Positions 36,481 to 45,656 of a stretch of 64,000 bases of DNA are shown piece after piece; position 1 is the first letter of the stretch, and each line of letters opens with the position of its first letter. The notes under the pieces were generated by a model that was not told where the DNA came from, searched no databases, and saw only the letters and a list, made by a program, of their open reading frames with translations. The translations under genes were made by a program, and so were the position numbers. The stretch covers positions 186,001 to 250,000 of the forward strand of contig NZ_JAIWNB010000002.1 of NCBI RefSeq assembly GCF_020215705.1. Reading direction: 5' to 3'. The stretch is from Nonomuraea aurantiaca. Lineage in GTDB: Bacteria > Actinomycetota > Actinomycetes > Streptosporangiales > Streptosporangiaceae.

Positions 36481-36655
36481 CTGAAGGTTTGAATCGTTTT
36501 GCTTCAGAGCGGAAGTTCGCGGGTATCCGGGCGGATGACACGCCTTGAGTCGCTGATACGTTTCCGTTTCGTTACCGCAGGAGAGCCTTGACGGCCCTGG
36601 AACGTAAAGCCTATGTTAACGCCCTAACGAGGCCATTGAAACGATTTAAGCTTCG
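36481..36655. promoter_or_regulatory. LacI-type operator boxes upstream of the rhamnoside operon
   Basis: TGAATCGTTTTG at 36490-36501 lies inside the inverted repeat CTGAAG/CTTCAG (36481-36486, 36502-36507). TTGAAACGATTTAA lies at 36637 onward. Both have a central CG between AT-rich arms, as LacI-family boxes do. They bracket the promoter of the operon beginning at 36672. Confidence 0.55.
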
Positions 36656-36671
36656 AGCCCCAAGGGGTGTT

Positions 36672-37979
36672 ATGAAGACCACGCTTCACAGACTCGGGGT
36701 GGCCTTCTCCGCCGCCCTCCCCCTCCTTTCCCTGGCGGCATGCGGCTCGTCCGGCAGTACGACGGCCGCCGACGGCAGCGTCACGATCTCCTTCCTCTAC
36801 GACAACAACGAAGCCACGGTCAACGGGGCCAAAGCAGTCGTCCAAGCCTTCGAGGCGGCCAACCCGAAGATCAAGATCGAGTCGGAGACCCGCCCGGCGG
36901 GCACCGAGGGCGACAACATCATCAAGACCCGGCTGTCCACGGGCGAGATGAGCGACGTCTTCTGGTACAACTCCGGGTCCCTGCTCCAGGCCCTGAACCC
37001 CGGCCAGACCCTCGTCGACCTCACCGGCGACCCGGTCATGAAGAACGTCGAGGAGTCGTACCTGCCCGTGGTCACCCAGGGCGGGAAGGCCTACGGCGTG
37101 CCGACGGGAACCGCCACGGGTGGCGGCATCCTCTACAACCGCAAGGTCTACGAGAAGCTCGGGCTGCAGGTGCCCAAGAGCTGGGCCGAGTTCACGGCCA
37201 ACAACGACAAGATCAAGGCCGCCGGGCTGACGCCGGTGATCTCCACGTTCAAGGACACCTGGACCTCGCAGCTGTTCGTGCTCGCGGACTTCTTCAACGT
37301 GCAGGCCGCCTCGCCGACCTTCGCGCAGGACTACACGGCCAACAAGGCCAAGTACGCCACCACCCCGGCCGCGCTGACCGGCTTCAAGCGCCTGGAAGAG
37401 GTGCACGCCAAGGGGTACCTCAACAAGGGCTTCGGCTCGGCCAACCTCGACGCGGGGATCAAGCTGCTGGCCGAGGGCCAGGGCGTGCACTATCCCCTGC
37501 TCACCGGGGTGGTGCCCGGCTTCATCAAGAAGTTCCCCCAGGTGGGAACCGACGTCGGCTTCTTCGGCCTGCCGGGTGACGACGCCGCCAAGAACGGCGC
37601 CACGGTCTGGGAGCCGAGTGCCGCCTACATCCCCAAGACGAGCAAGCATCTCGACGCCGCCAAGAAGTTCCTGGCCTTCATCGCCTCCCCGGAGGGTGCG
37701 GCCGCCCTTGGCAAGGGCACCCCGCCGGCCGGACCGTACCGGATCAAGGGGGCCAAGCTGCCGGACGACGCGGTCCAGGTGGCGAAGGACCTGCAGGTCT
37801 ACCTCGACAACAAGGCGTCCGCGCCCGCGCTGGAGTTCGTCTCCCCGGTCAAGGGCCCGTCCCTTGAGCAGATCACCGTCGCGGTCGGCTCCGGCCTGAC
37901 CACGGCGGCCGAGGGGGCGGCCCAGTACGACAAGGACGTGGAGAAGCAGGCCAAGCAACTGGGGCTCGCGGGGTGGTGA
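36672..37979 (+). CDS. Sugar ABC transporter substrate-binding lipoprotein (CUT1)
   Basis: The product is 435 aa from ATG 36672, after AAGGGG. An in-frame GTG/ATG-rich extension to 36588 lacks a signal peptide. The lipobox ends SLAAC (Cys22). The sequence has the family-1 binding-protein fold: 'VVQAFEAANPKIKIE', 'GEMSDVFWYNSGSLLQAL', 'GVPTGTATGGGILYNRKVYE' and 'PKSWAEF'. It captures oligosaccharides for the two permeases downstream. With a GH78 rhamnosidase in the operon, a rhamnoside is the likely ligand. Confidence 0.9.
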   Translation: MKTTLHRLGVAFSAALPLLSLAACGSSGSTTAADGSVTISFLYDNNEATVNGAKAVVQAFEAANPKIKIESETRPAGTEGDNIIKTRLSTGEMSDVFWYNSGSLLQALNPGQTLVDLTGDPVMKNVEESYLPVVTQGGKAYGVPTGTATGGGILYNRKVYEKLGLQVPKSWAEFTANNDKIKAAGLTPVISTFKDTWTSQLFVLADFFNVQAASPTFAQDYTANKAKYATTPAALTGFKRLEEVHAKGYLNKGFGSANLDAGIKLLAEGQGVHYPLLTGVVPGFIKKFPQVGTDVGFFGLPGDDAAKNGATVWEPSAAYIPKTSKHLDAAKKFLAFIASPEGAAALGKGTPPAGPYRIKGAKLPDDAVQVAKDLQVYLDNKASAPALEFVSPVKGPSLEQITVAVGSGLTTAAEGAAQYDKDVEKQAKQLGLAGW

Positions 37980-38926
37980 CCTCGTCGAGGCCGAGCACGG
38001 CCACGTCGCCCGAGCCGCCCACCGCGGCGGCCGGGCGGCGTGCCCGCGCGCGCAACGGGAAGGGCGGGCGCGGCGGCAACCCGTACCCCTACCTGTTCTA
38101 CGTGCCCGCGGGGATCGTCTACACGATCGTCTTCCTGGTTCCGACGATCATGGCCTTCTACTTCTCGATGACCAGGTGGACGCTGTTCGACAGCACCTTC
38201 GTGGGGCTGGAGAACTTCACCGACTTCTTCGCCGAGCAGAACCTGCGGATCGGCTTCCAGAACACCCTGATCTACGCGGTGACCACCAGCGGGCTGAAGG
38301 TCGTGCTGGGGATGGCGCTCGGCGTGCTGCTCACCTCGCGGATCAAGCTGCGCGGCTTCCTGCGCTCGGTGGTGTTCTTTCCGGTGCTGGTGAGCACGGT
38401 CGCGGTCGGCATTACGTTCAGCGTGCTGCTCAAGCCCGACACCGGGCTGGTGAACAAGGCGCTGGCCCTGGTGGGCATCTCGGGCCCCGACTGGCTCGGC
38501 GACGCGAACACCGCGCTGCTGTCGGTGGCGCTCGTGGACGTCTGGAAGGGCGTCGGCCTGGCCACCGTCATCTACATCGCCGGCATGATGTCGATCCCGC
38601 GTGACTACTACCAAGCGGTCGCGGTCGACGGCGGCGGCGCCTGGCATCGGTTCAGGTTCGTGACGCTGCCGCTGAGCTGGCCCGCCACCAACTCGGTGAT
38701 CATCTTGTCCTTCATCGGCGGGCTGCGGTCCTTCGACCTCATCTGGACGATGACCCGCGGCGGACCCGGCTTCACCAGCGACGTCATCGCCTCGATCATC
38801 TACAAGCAGTATCAGGCGGGGTTCTTCGGCCTGTCGACCGCCGGGAACGTGATCCTGTTCATCGTGGTCACCGCGCTGGTCGTGCCGCTCACCCGCTTCC
38901 TGAGCGCCAGGGAGGTCGCCGCATGA
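37973..38926 (+). CDS. Sugar ABC permease, MalF type
   Basis: The product is 317 aa from GTG 37973; GTG 37976, overlapping the stop as GTGA, is equally likely. A basic soluble N-terminus (about 35 residues) precedes six helices. EAA loop: 'IPRDYYQAVAVDGGGAWHRF'. It overlaps the next gene by ATGA. Confidence 0.9.
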   Translation: MVTSSRPSTATSPEPPTAAAGRRARARNGKGGRGGNPYPYLFYVPAGIVYTIVFLVPTIMAFYFSMTRWTLFDSTFVGLENFTDFFAEQNLRIGFQNTLIYAVTTSGLKVVLGMALGVLLTSRIKLRGFLRSVVFFPVLVSTVAVGITFSVLLKPDTGLVNKALALVGISGPDWLGDANTALLSVALVDVWKGVGLATVIYIAGMMSIPRDYYQAVAVDGGGAWHRFRFVTLPLSWPATNSVIILSFIGGLRSFDLIWTMTRGGPGFTSDVIASIIYKQYQAGFFGLSTAGNVILFIVVTALVVPLTRFLSAREVAA

Positions 38927-39750
38927 GGGCGCTGCGCAGATCCGGGCCCGAACTCGTCGTGGTCCTCCTGGCCGTCGTCATCTTCGTCGTGCCGTTCTCG
39001 TTCATGGTGCTCACGGCGGTCAAGGACGAGGTCCAGTCGGCGGAGCTGGACTTCGGCTGGCCGACGAGCTGGCCCATCGTCCAGAACTTCGTCGAGGTGA
39101 TCGAGGCGCGCGACTACGTGCTGCTGCGCGCCTTCCTCAACAGCACGATCCTCACCGTCGTGGCGGTCACGCTGCTGGTGGTCTTCTGCTCCATGGCCGG
39201 GTTCGTGCTGCAGCGCAGGGCGGGCCGGATGCGGTCGGTGGTCAACTTCCTGGTGCTGTCCGGGCTGATCATCCCGCCGGCGATCGTGCCGACCATCTGG
39301 GTGCTCCAGACGCTCGGCCTGTTCAAGACGCTGCCGGGGCTCATCTTCGTCGAAGTCGCCTTCCACATGTCGTACTCAGTGCTGCTTTATCGCGCTTTTG
39401 TGGCGGCGGTGCCGCGCGAGCTGGACGAGGCGGCGATGATCGACGGCTGCACCGGGTTCAGGCTGTTCTTCAAGGTGATCTTCCCGCTGCTCCGGCCGGT
39501 GACGATCACCGTCATCCTGACGACGTCGGTCGCCGTCTTCAACGACTTCGTCAACCCGCTCTACTTCCTGCCCGGTGACGAGAACGCCACCGTCCAGCTC
39601 ACCCTGTACAACTTCCAGAGCCAATACAGCACGCAGTGGAACCTGCTGTTCATGGACATCGTGCTCATCACGATCCCGCCGCTGCTCGCTTTCATCTTCT
39701 TCAACCGCAAGATCGTGGCGGGGATGACCGCCGGCGCGATCAAGGGCTGA
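38923..39750 (+). CDS. Sugar ABC permease, MalG type
   Basis: This 275-aa, six-helix permease has EAA loop 'VPRELDEAAMIDGCTGFRLF' and the C-terminal MalG-like 'GMTAGAIKG'. No ATPase gene is linked, so the importer probably uses a shared MsiK-type ATPase, as other CUT1 importers in actinomycetes do. Confidence 0.92.
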   Translation: MRALRRSGPELVVVLLAVVIFVVPFSFMVLTAVKDEVQSAELDFGWPTSWPIVQNFVEVIEARDYVLLRAFLNSTILTVVAVTLLVVFCSMAGFVLQRRAGRMRSVVNFLVLSGLIIPPAIVPTIWVLQTLGLFKTLPGLIFVEVAFHMSYSVLLYRAFVAAVPRELDEAAMIDGCTGFRLFFKVIFPLLRPVTITVILTTSVAVFNDFVNPLYFLPGDENATVQLTLYNFQSQYSTQWNLLFMDIVLITIPPLLAFIFFNRKIVAGMTAGAIKG

Positions 39751-39767
39751 CCGCTCAGAGGAGCCGC

Positions 39768-42350
39768 ATGACCATCGACCTGCGTTTCGAGCACCACCGA
39801 GAGCCGCTCGGCATCGGAGAACCCAGGCCACGGCTGTCCTGGACGGTCCGCAACGACCGTCCCGGCTGGCAACAGCACGGCTACGACGTCGAGATCCGCG
39901 ACTCGGAGGGCAAGGTCGTCTCCTCGACCGGGCGCTCCGACTCCGTGTTGGTCCCGTGGCCGGGGGACGACCTGCGCTCGCGGGAGCGCCGGGCCGTACG
40001 CGTGCGGGTCCGCGGTAAGGACGGCGAGGCGAGCGAGTGGAGCGAGTGGACCTGGGTCGAGGCGGGCCTGCTGGAGGCGGAGGAGTGGCGCGCGGAGGCG
40101 GCGGCGCCGCCCGCCGAGCTGCTCGGCGCGCCGGACGGGCCCGCGACCATGCTCAGGCGCGGCTTCGCCGTCCGCGGGCCGGTCGAGCGGGCCCGCCTGT
40201 ACGTGACCGGCCACGGCCTCTACGAGGTGGAGATCAACGGGCAGGTCGTGGGCGACGACGTGCTCGCGCCGGGCTGGTCGAGCTACGACCACCGCCTGCG
40301 CTACCGCACGCACGACGTGACCGCGCTGCTGGCGGAGGGTGACAACGCCATCGGCGCGATGCTCGCCGACGGGTGGTACCGCGGCCGCGTCGGCTTCAAG
40401 GACGGCAGGGTCGAGACGTACGGCTCGCGCACCGCGCTCATCGCCCAGCTCGAGGTCGTCTACGCCGACGGCTCGACCGACGTCGTGACCACCGACGGCT
40501 CCTGGCGCTGCGCCCGCGGCCCGGTCCTCGCGGCCAGCCTTTATGACGGCGAGAAGTACGACGCCCGCCTGCTGCCCGCCGGCTGGTCCTCGCCCGGCTT
40601 CGACGACGGCGCCTGGCTGCCCGCCGACGTCGTGGAGCACGACCCCGGCCTGCTCGTCGCCCCCACCGGGCCGCCGGTCCGCCGCTTCGAGACGCTGCGT
40701 CCCGTCGAGGTCATCGAGGGGCCGGCCGGCGAGACGATCCTCGACTTCGGCCAGAACATCTCCGGCCGCCTGCGCATCCGCGTCCAGGGACCGGCGGGCC
40801 ACACCGTCACGCTGCGCCACGCCGAGGTCCTGGAGAACGGCGCCCTGTCGCGCCGCCCGCTGCGCAACGCGGCCGCCCAGGACGAGTACACCCTCGCCGG
40901 CGGCGCGGAGGAGGAGTGGGAGCCGCGCTTCACCATGCACGGCTTCCGCTACGCCGAGCTGATCGACTGGCCGGGCGAGCTGGGCCCCGACAGCGTCCAG
41001 GCCGTCGTCTGCCACACCGACATGCGCCGTACCGGCTGGTTCACCTGCTCGGACCCGCAGCTCCAGCGCCTGCACGACAACGTGGTGTGGAGCATGCGCG
41101 GCAACTTCGTCGACCTGCCGACCGACTGCCCCCAGCGCGACGAGCGCCTCGGCTGGACCGGCGACATCCAGGTCTTCGCCCCCACCGCGGCCTTCCTGTA
41201 CGACTGCGCGGGCACGCTCGGCTCCTGGCTTGCCGACCTGGCCGCGGAACAGGACGAGTCGGGCATGGTGCCCTACTACATCCCGTGGGTCAGCCTCGAG
41301 TTCCCCGCCATGCCGACGGCGGCGTGGGGAGACGCGGCGGTGATCGTGCCCTGGGTGCTCTACGAGCGCTTCGGGGACCTCGGCGTGCTGGAGGCGCAGT
41401 ACGACAGCATGAAGGGCTGGGTCGACCACATCGCCGGCATCGCCGGGGACGACCACCTGTGGGACGAGGGCTTCCAGTTCGGCGACTGGCTCGACCCCGC
41501 CGCGCCGCCGGACCGGCCCGGCAAGGCCCGGACGGATCCGTACCTCATCGCCACCGCCTACCACGCGTGGACCGCGCAGGTCGTGGCCGACACCGCCGAG
41601 CTGCTGGGCCGGGGCGAGGACGCGAAGAAGTACGGCGAGCTGGCGGCGGAGGTCCGGGCGGCCTTCCGCCGCGAGTACCTCTCGCCGTCGGGCCGCCTGG
41701 TCAGCGACACCCAGACCGCCTACGCGCTGTCCCTGCACCTCGGCCTGGCGGAGACGCCGGAGCAGCGGGCGCGGGCGGGCAAGCGGCTGGCCGAGCTGGT
41801 GGACCAGGACGACTACCGCATCGGCACCGGCTTCGTCGGCACGCCGCTGGTCTGTGCCGCCCTTGCCGCGGCAGGGGAGCACGACACGGCCTACCGGCTG
41901 CTGACGCAGCGCGAATGCCCCTCGTGGCTCTACCCGGTGACCATGGGCGCGACCACGATCTGGGAGCGCTGGGACAGCATGCTGCCCGACGGCTCGGTCA
42001 ACCCCGGTGAGATGACCTCGTTCAACCACTACGCGCTGGGCGCGGTCGCCGACTTCCTGCACGGCACGCTCGCCGGCCTGGCCCCCGCCGCGCCCGGCTA
42101 CCGCCGCATCCGCGTCGCGCCGCGGCCCGGTGCCGGTCTCACCCACGCCTCCGCCGAGCACGAGACGCCGTACGGCCCGGCGGCGGTGGCCTGGTCTCGG
42201 ACGGACGGCAACCTCACGGTCACCGTCTCCGTGCCTGCGGGGACGACGGCCGAGATCGACCTGCCGTCCAGGGAGCTGGTGGAGGTCGGGTCGGGGATGC
42301 ACACCTTCACCACGCCGTACCGCGATCCGGCCGACGACCCGGTGGCCTGA
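39768..42350 (+). CDS. GH78 alpha-L-rhamnosidase
   Basis: The product is 860 aa from ATG 39768, with GAGGAG 6 nt upstream. There is no signal peptide, so it acts inside the cell on imported rhamnosides. GH78 modules in order: an N-terminal beta domain ('RLSWTVRNDRPGWQQHGYDV'), a second beta domain ('FAVRGPVERARLYVTGHGLYEVEINGQVVG'-type carbohydrate-binding region), then the (alpha/alpha)6 catalytic barrel with the signature 'DCPQRDERLGWTGDIQVFAP' carrying the acid residues, and 'TTIWERWDSMLPDG'. A C-terminal beta domain closes it. Last gene of the operon; it releases L-rhamnose. Confidence 0.93.
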   Translation: MTIDLRFEHHREPLGIGEPRPRLSWTVRNDRPGWQQHGYDVEIRDSEGKVVSSTGRSDSVLVPWPGDDLRSRERRAVRVRVRGKDGEASEWSEWTWVEAGLLEAEEWRAEAAAPPAELLGAPDGPATMLRRGFAVRGPVERARLYVTGHGLYEVEINGQVVGDDVLAPGWSSYDHRLRYRTHDVTALLAEGDNAIGAMLADGWYRGRVGFKDGRVETYGSRTALIAQLEVVYADGSTDVVTTDGSWRCARGPVLAASLYDGEKYDARLLPAGWSSPGFDDGAWLPADVVEHDPGLLVAPTGPPVRRFETLRPVEVIEGPAGETILDFGQNISGRLRIRVQGPAGHTVTLRHAEVLENGALSRRPLRNAAAQDEYTLAGGAEEEWEPRFTMHGFRYAELIDWPGELGPDSVQAVVCHTDMRRTGWFTCSDPQLQRLHDNVVWSMRGNFVDLPTDCPQRDERLGWTGDIQVFAPTAAFLYDCAGTLGSWLADLAAEQDESGMVPYYIPWVSLEFPAMPTAAWGDAAVIVPWVLYERFGDLGVLEAQYDSMKGWVDHIAGIAGDDHLWDEGFQFGDWLDPAAPPDRPGKARTDPYLIATAYHAWTAQVVADTAELLGRGEDAKKYGELAAEVRAAFRREYLSPSGRLVSDTQTAYALSLHLGLAETPEQRARAGKRLAELVDQDDYRIGTGFVGTPLVCAALAAAGEHDTAYRLLTQRECPSWLYPVTMGATTIWERWDSMLPDGSVNPGEMTSFNHYALGAVADFLHGTLAGLAPAAPGYRRIRVAPRPGAGLTHASAEHETPYGPAAVAWSRTDGNLTVTVSVPAGTTAEIDLPSRELVEVGSGMHTFTTPYRDPADDPVA

Positions 42351-42482
42351 GCGGTCCGTGCCGCGGCCCCTGGGTTCGTCGCGCCGTCCTGGGGGTCCGG
42401 CCGGGCCACGATAAGGTGCATCGGGTGATCTAACGGGTACGACCGTTCTGGCCGCGAGCGGACACTCGCGCGAGGAGGTCAT

Positions 42483-44180
42483 GTGGTATCCGGGTGGATC
42501 CTGCGCGGGTTCGCGGCCGTGGCGGTGCTGGCGGCCACCGTCGTTCCCGGGACGCGGGCCGAGGCCACGACACTTTCTTTGACGCCTGCCACGACACCCA
42601 CTCCCACTCCTGTTGTGACGCCGGTCGACGCGGGCTGTCCGGCGCGGGACACGCGGGTCGGCGCGCCGTACGCGATCACCGGTTACTGGCTGGTGCCCCG
42701 CTCGGACCTGTGCGTCACGCGGCGGACGGTGGAGGCGATCCACGGGGTCGGCGGTGACACGCTCATCACGTTCGGCCCGCGCCTGGTGCCCAGCCGGGTC
42801 GACCGGGCGGGGCGGCTGCTGAAGGAGGGCGCGCCCGACCCCGACTTCACCGGCTGCGTCGAGAACGGGCAGACGTGCTACCGGGCCGCTCGGGAGGCGG
42901 TTCCGCGCATCCGCCGGGTCTACGGCTATGCCGCGAACGAGCTGTTCGGCGACGGCCTGCTGCGGTGTCCGGGCCTGGACCGGCGGATCGAGGTCGGCGA
43001 GCGGGTCTACTACCGGCTGCTGCTGGGCAGATCCTGCTCCCGCGGCCCGTACGACCTCGTGCTGATCGCCACCGACGGCGACGGGCTGGGCAACCTGATG
43101 GGGGAGGCGCCCGCGTACGGGATGAAGGTGTTCCCCGGGCTGCCCGCCGCGCCGCAGGACGTCAAGCGGCCGTGGCTGCCCGACCTCACGCACTTCGGCG
43201 CCGTGACCGCGCTCACCGAGCGGGTGCTGACGGACTATCGGGGCAGGTACGGGTCGTCGGCGGCGTTCGCCGGGGTGTACCAGTCGTTCGAGCTGGCGGT
43301 GAAGTCGCGGCCCAGCGTCGATCCGACCATCGAGCTGTACCAGGCCCAGCACGCCGTGGTGGCTGCCACGCTGCCCGGGAAGAAGATCCTGGTCAGTCCC
43401 TACTTCGACGCGCGCAGGGACAAGGGCTTCCCGCCCGAGCGGGTGGGGCCGGGGTTGCTCTCCATCGCCGCGACCGCGCATGGGGCGCCCATGGTCGTCG
43501 CCGTACAGGACGGGCGCGGGACGGGCAAGGTGCCCGTCTACGGCCGCGACGAGGTGGACGCCAAGGTCGATCCCCGCCTGGTGCCGATGGTGGGAGACGT
43601 GACCAACCGGCAGGCGTACTACGGCTCGACCTACGACTATCTCCAGGCGGCGGCGCGGTCACGGCCGCCGGGGGTGGAGCTGTGGATGAACGCGGAGGCC
43701 TTCGAGCCCGCCCCGGTGGCCGGCGAGTGCGGCCGGGCCGACCCGCTGCCGCTGCGCGGCCGGACGACCAAGAAGCGGCTCGACGCCCAGGTCATGGCGG
43801 CCGGCGAGGCCGTGACCAAGGTGATCTCCTACGGCTGGGACCCGTTCCTGACCTGCCGGCTCAACTGGATGACCCCGTCGTTGAGCGACGACCTCCACGC
43901 TTCCTGGAACGCGCCGCTCATCGTCGGCGCGACGAGGAACGCTACGGGGATCGCGATCACCGGCCGCAACCTCGCGGGCGGGACGATCAAGGTCCAGTAC
44001 GCCCGCGCCGGGGCGGGGATGAAGACGGTGACCGTCGCCCAGGGACCGGACGAGGCCGGTGCCGCCTGGGTCCCCTTCACCGCGCCCACCGATGTCGATC
44101 CCCGCCGCCCGTTCCTCTACATCACCGCGGTGAACGGCACCGGCCGGTCCAGCACCAGCGCCTACGTCATCCCCTCGTAG
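42483..44180 (+). CDS. Secreted DUF4434-like TIM-barrel protein
   Basis: The product is 565 aa from GTG 42483, preceded by GAGGAGGTCAT; the ATG two bases upstream opens a dead frame. A signal peptide is followed by a short Thr/Pro linker. The barrel-like part has 'YAITGYWLVPRSDLCVTRRT' and 'GGDTLITFGPRLVPS', then 'YQSFELAVKSRPS' and 'KKILVSPYFDARRDKGFP'. These features recall DUF4434 proteins, probable glycosidase relatives. The C-terminal 90 residues look like an Ig-like beta domain. Ligand unknown. Confidence 0.65.
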   Translation: MVSGWILRGFAAVAVLAATVVPGTRAEATTLSLTPATTPTPTPVVTPVDAGCPARDTRVGAPYAITGYWLVPRSDLCVTRRTVEAIHGVGGDTLITFGPRLVPSRVDRAGRLLKEGAPDPDFTGCVENGQTCYRAAREAVPRIRRVYGYAANELFGDGLLRCPGLDRRIEVGERVYYRLLLGRSCSRGPYDLVLIATDGDGLGNLMGEAPAYGMKVFPGLPAAPQDVKRPWLPDLTHFGAVTALTERVLTDYRGRYGSSAAFAGVYQSFELAVKSRPSVDPTIELYQAQHAVVAATLPGKKILVSPYFDARRDKGFPPERVGPGLLSIAATAHGAPMVVAVQDGRGTGKVPVYGRDEVDAKVDPRLVPMVGDVTNRQAYYGSTYDYLQAAARSRPPGVELWMNAEAFEPAPVAGECGRADPLPLRGRTTKKRLDAQVMAAGEAVTKVISYGWDPFLTCRLNWMTPSLSDDLHASWNAPLIVGATRNATGIAITGRNLAGGTIKVQYARAGAGMKTVTVAQGPDEAGAAWVPFTAPTDVDPRRPFLYITAVNGTGRSSTSAYVIPS

Positions 44181-44224
44181 AGGAACCCGCCCCAGCTCCT
44201 GAGGCAGGCGGCCGCCCTGTTGAA

Positions 44225-44258
44225 GACCTGAGCGATATCCGGCGACGTCGCTCAGGTC
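44225..44258. terminator. Bidirectional terminator between convergent genes
   Basis: GACCTGAGCGA (44225-44235) pairs with TCGCTCAGGTC (44248-44258) perfectly, between the DUF4434-like stop and the propeller gene stop. Confidence 0.75.
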
Positions 44259-44262
44259 GGCC

Positions 44263-45531
44263 CTATTGCTCCCAGTTCTCGCAGACGAGCCCGTCTGAGG
44301 TTCGCATGAAGGCATGGGTCATCGGAGCTGCCGCAGGCGAGGTGTGTGTGTTGGTGATGCCGATGCCCGCGTCGATGATGTGGCCAGTCGAATTCCCGTG
44401 ATCCTCCCAGACCGGCTTGGCGCCGTCCCACCGGCAGACCCAGACGGAGTTGTTGCCGTCGGTCACGAAGACCCGTGCGTATTGGGAGGCGTTATTCGGG
44501 TCCGGGACGCTTATCGCACCCAAAGCGATATTGGCGTAGTGGTCACTCGGCGGGGCGCCCAGCTCGAACCAGGTGTCGTCCTGACAGGCCCAGAGGTCGC
44601 CGGTCGATGCGCTCAGGACGAAGGAGCAGGGCCGCGAGAGCTGCCCAGGGCCGCTCTTGATGATCGCCGCGCCGGCTGGTTGACTGATCACCGCGGGGTA
44701 CCGAGGGTGACCAAGGGCGGTCCATCGTGTGGACACCATGTCCGTGATACCGAGCCACAGCTGCCCGTCGCCGCCCCACACATAGACCTGCAGGGTCTGC
44801 TCGCCGGTTCTCTCGTCCGGGACGGCGAGAACTCCCATCGAGGAGCCGATCGCGACGCCGGGCGAACCCAGGTTGTACCAGAGCCAGGACGACCCGTTCC
44901 ACCAGTTCACCCACCCATTGCCGTCGCTGCCGGTTACGACGGCGAAGGGGGCGAGATCCAGCGTGGGCTTCAGCGCGAGCGTCACCGCACCGAGGCCATT
45001 GAAGATGTCGACGCCCGCCGGCTGCCCCTGATCGGACCAGAACCAGTCCAGGCCGTTCCACCAGCGCACCCAGAGATGTCTGTCTTGCACGACGAACGCG
45101 TAGGGTCGATGCCCATTCGGGTTGTCATCGAGAGCGATGACACCAACGGGCCGGTCGACCTTTCCCCCTTGGTCGACCCATTCCCAGTTGCCGGCGGGAG
45201 TTTTCCAGAGAATCCACAGATGACTGTCGTCCGCTCGCACGAATACGAAAGGACGGGAGGCTGCCGAGACGTTCCTGTCCACGACCGCCACCGCACCGAT
45301 TCCGTACGTCACCCCAGGGCCGGGCTTGCCGCGAAGAGCCCAGTACCATAGCGTCGGGATGGAGGCGCCGACCCAGGGCAGCGAGGCCACCGCCATGGCT
45401 CCGAGGCTGCTCCCCAGAAAGGTTCTGCGAGAGAGCCCTGGCACGACGACGTCCGCTGGGAATCGTCCGCCGCTATTGCCGCCGTCGGATAACGCAGGCT
45501 GGTCGTCGGGTCGTTGCTCGTTTGCTGACAT
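44263..45531 (-). CDS. Tat-exported beta-propeller (PLL-lectin-like) protein
   Basis: The product is 422 aa from ATG 45531, with GAGAGGAAAAG upstream. The Tat signal is LSRRTFLGSSLGAMAVASLP. The mature protein is a series of about 45-50-residue repeats, each ending in a Trp-rich strand ('HLWVRWWNGLDWFWSDQGQP', 'GWVNWWNGSSWLWYNLGSP', 'VWVCRWDGAKPVWEDHG'). This is the spacing of seven-bladed PLL/PHL-type fucose-binding lectins and related propellers. It may bind glycans at the cell surface. Substrate is not deducible. Confidence 0.7.
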   Translation of the reverse strand: MSANEQRPDDQPALSDGGNSGGRFPADVVVPGLSRRTFLGSSLGAMAVASLPWVGASIPTLWYWALRGKPGPGVTYGIGAVAVVDRNVSAASRPFVFVRADDSHLWILWKTPAGNWEWVDQGGKVDRPVGVIALDDNPNGHRPYAFVVQDRHLWVRWWNGLDWFWSDQGQPAGVDIFNGLGAVTLALKPTLDLAPFAVVTGSDGNGWVNWWNGSSWLWYNLGSPGVAIGSSMGVLAVPDERTGEQTLQVYVWGGDGQLWLGITDMVSTRWTALGHPRYPAVISQPAGAAIIKSGPGQLSRPCSFVLSASTGDLWACQDDTWFELGAPPSDHYANIALGAISVPDPNNASQYARVFVTDGNNSVWVCRWDGAKPVWEDHGNSTGHIIDAGIGITNTHTSPAAAPMTHAFMRTSDGLVCENWEQ

Positions 45532-45656
45532 GATCTTTTCCTCTCGCGATCTGAGCGCAAATGTCACGGCAATTTGAACGCCAGTCGCTTGACGCGCGAT
45601 CGGTAGCGAATTGCAGCACCAAGACCGTCCAGTTTCCTTTTCGCGGGCGTCCGGAT

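Noticed and set aside
39561..43481. 1306-codon open frame on the minus strand
   Set aside because: It is the antisense shadow of the GH78 and DUF4434-like genes in very GC-rich DNA, with a Gly/Arg/Val-biased composition and no domain.
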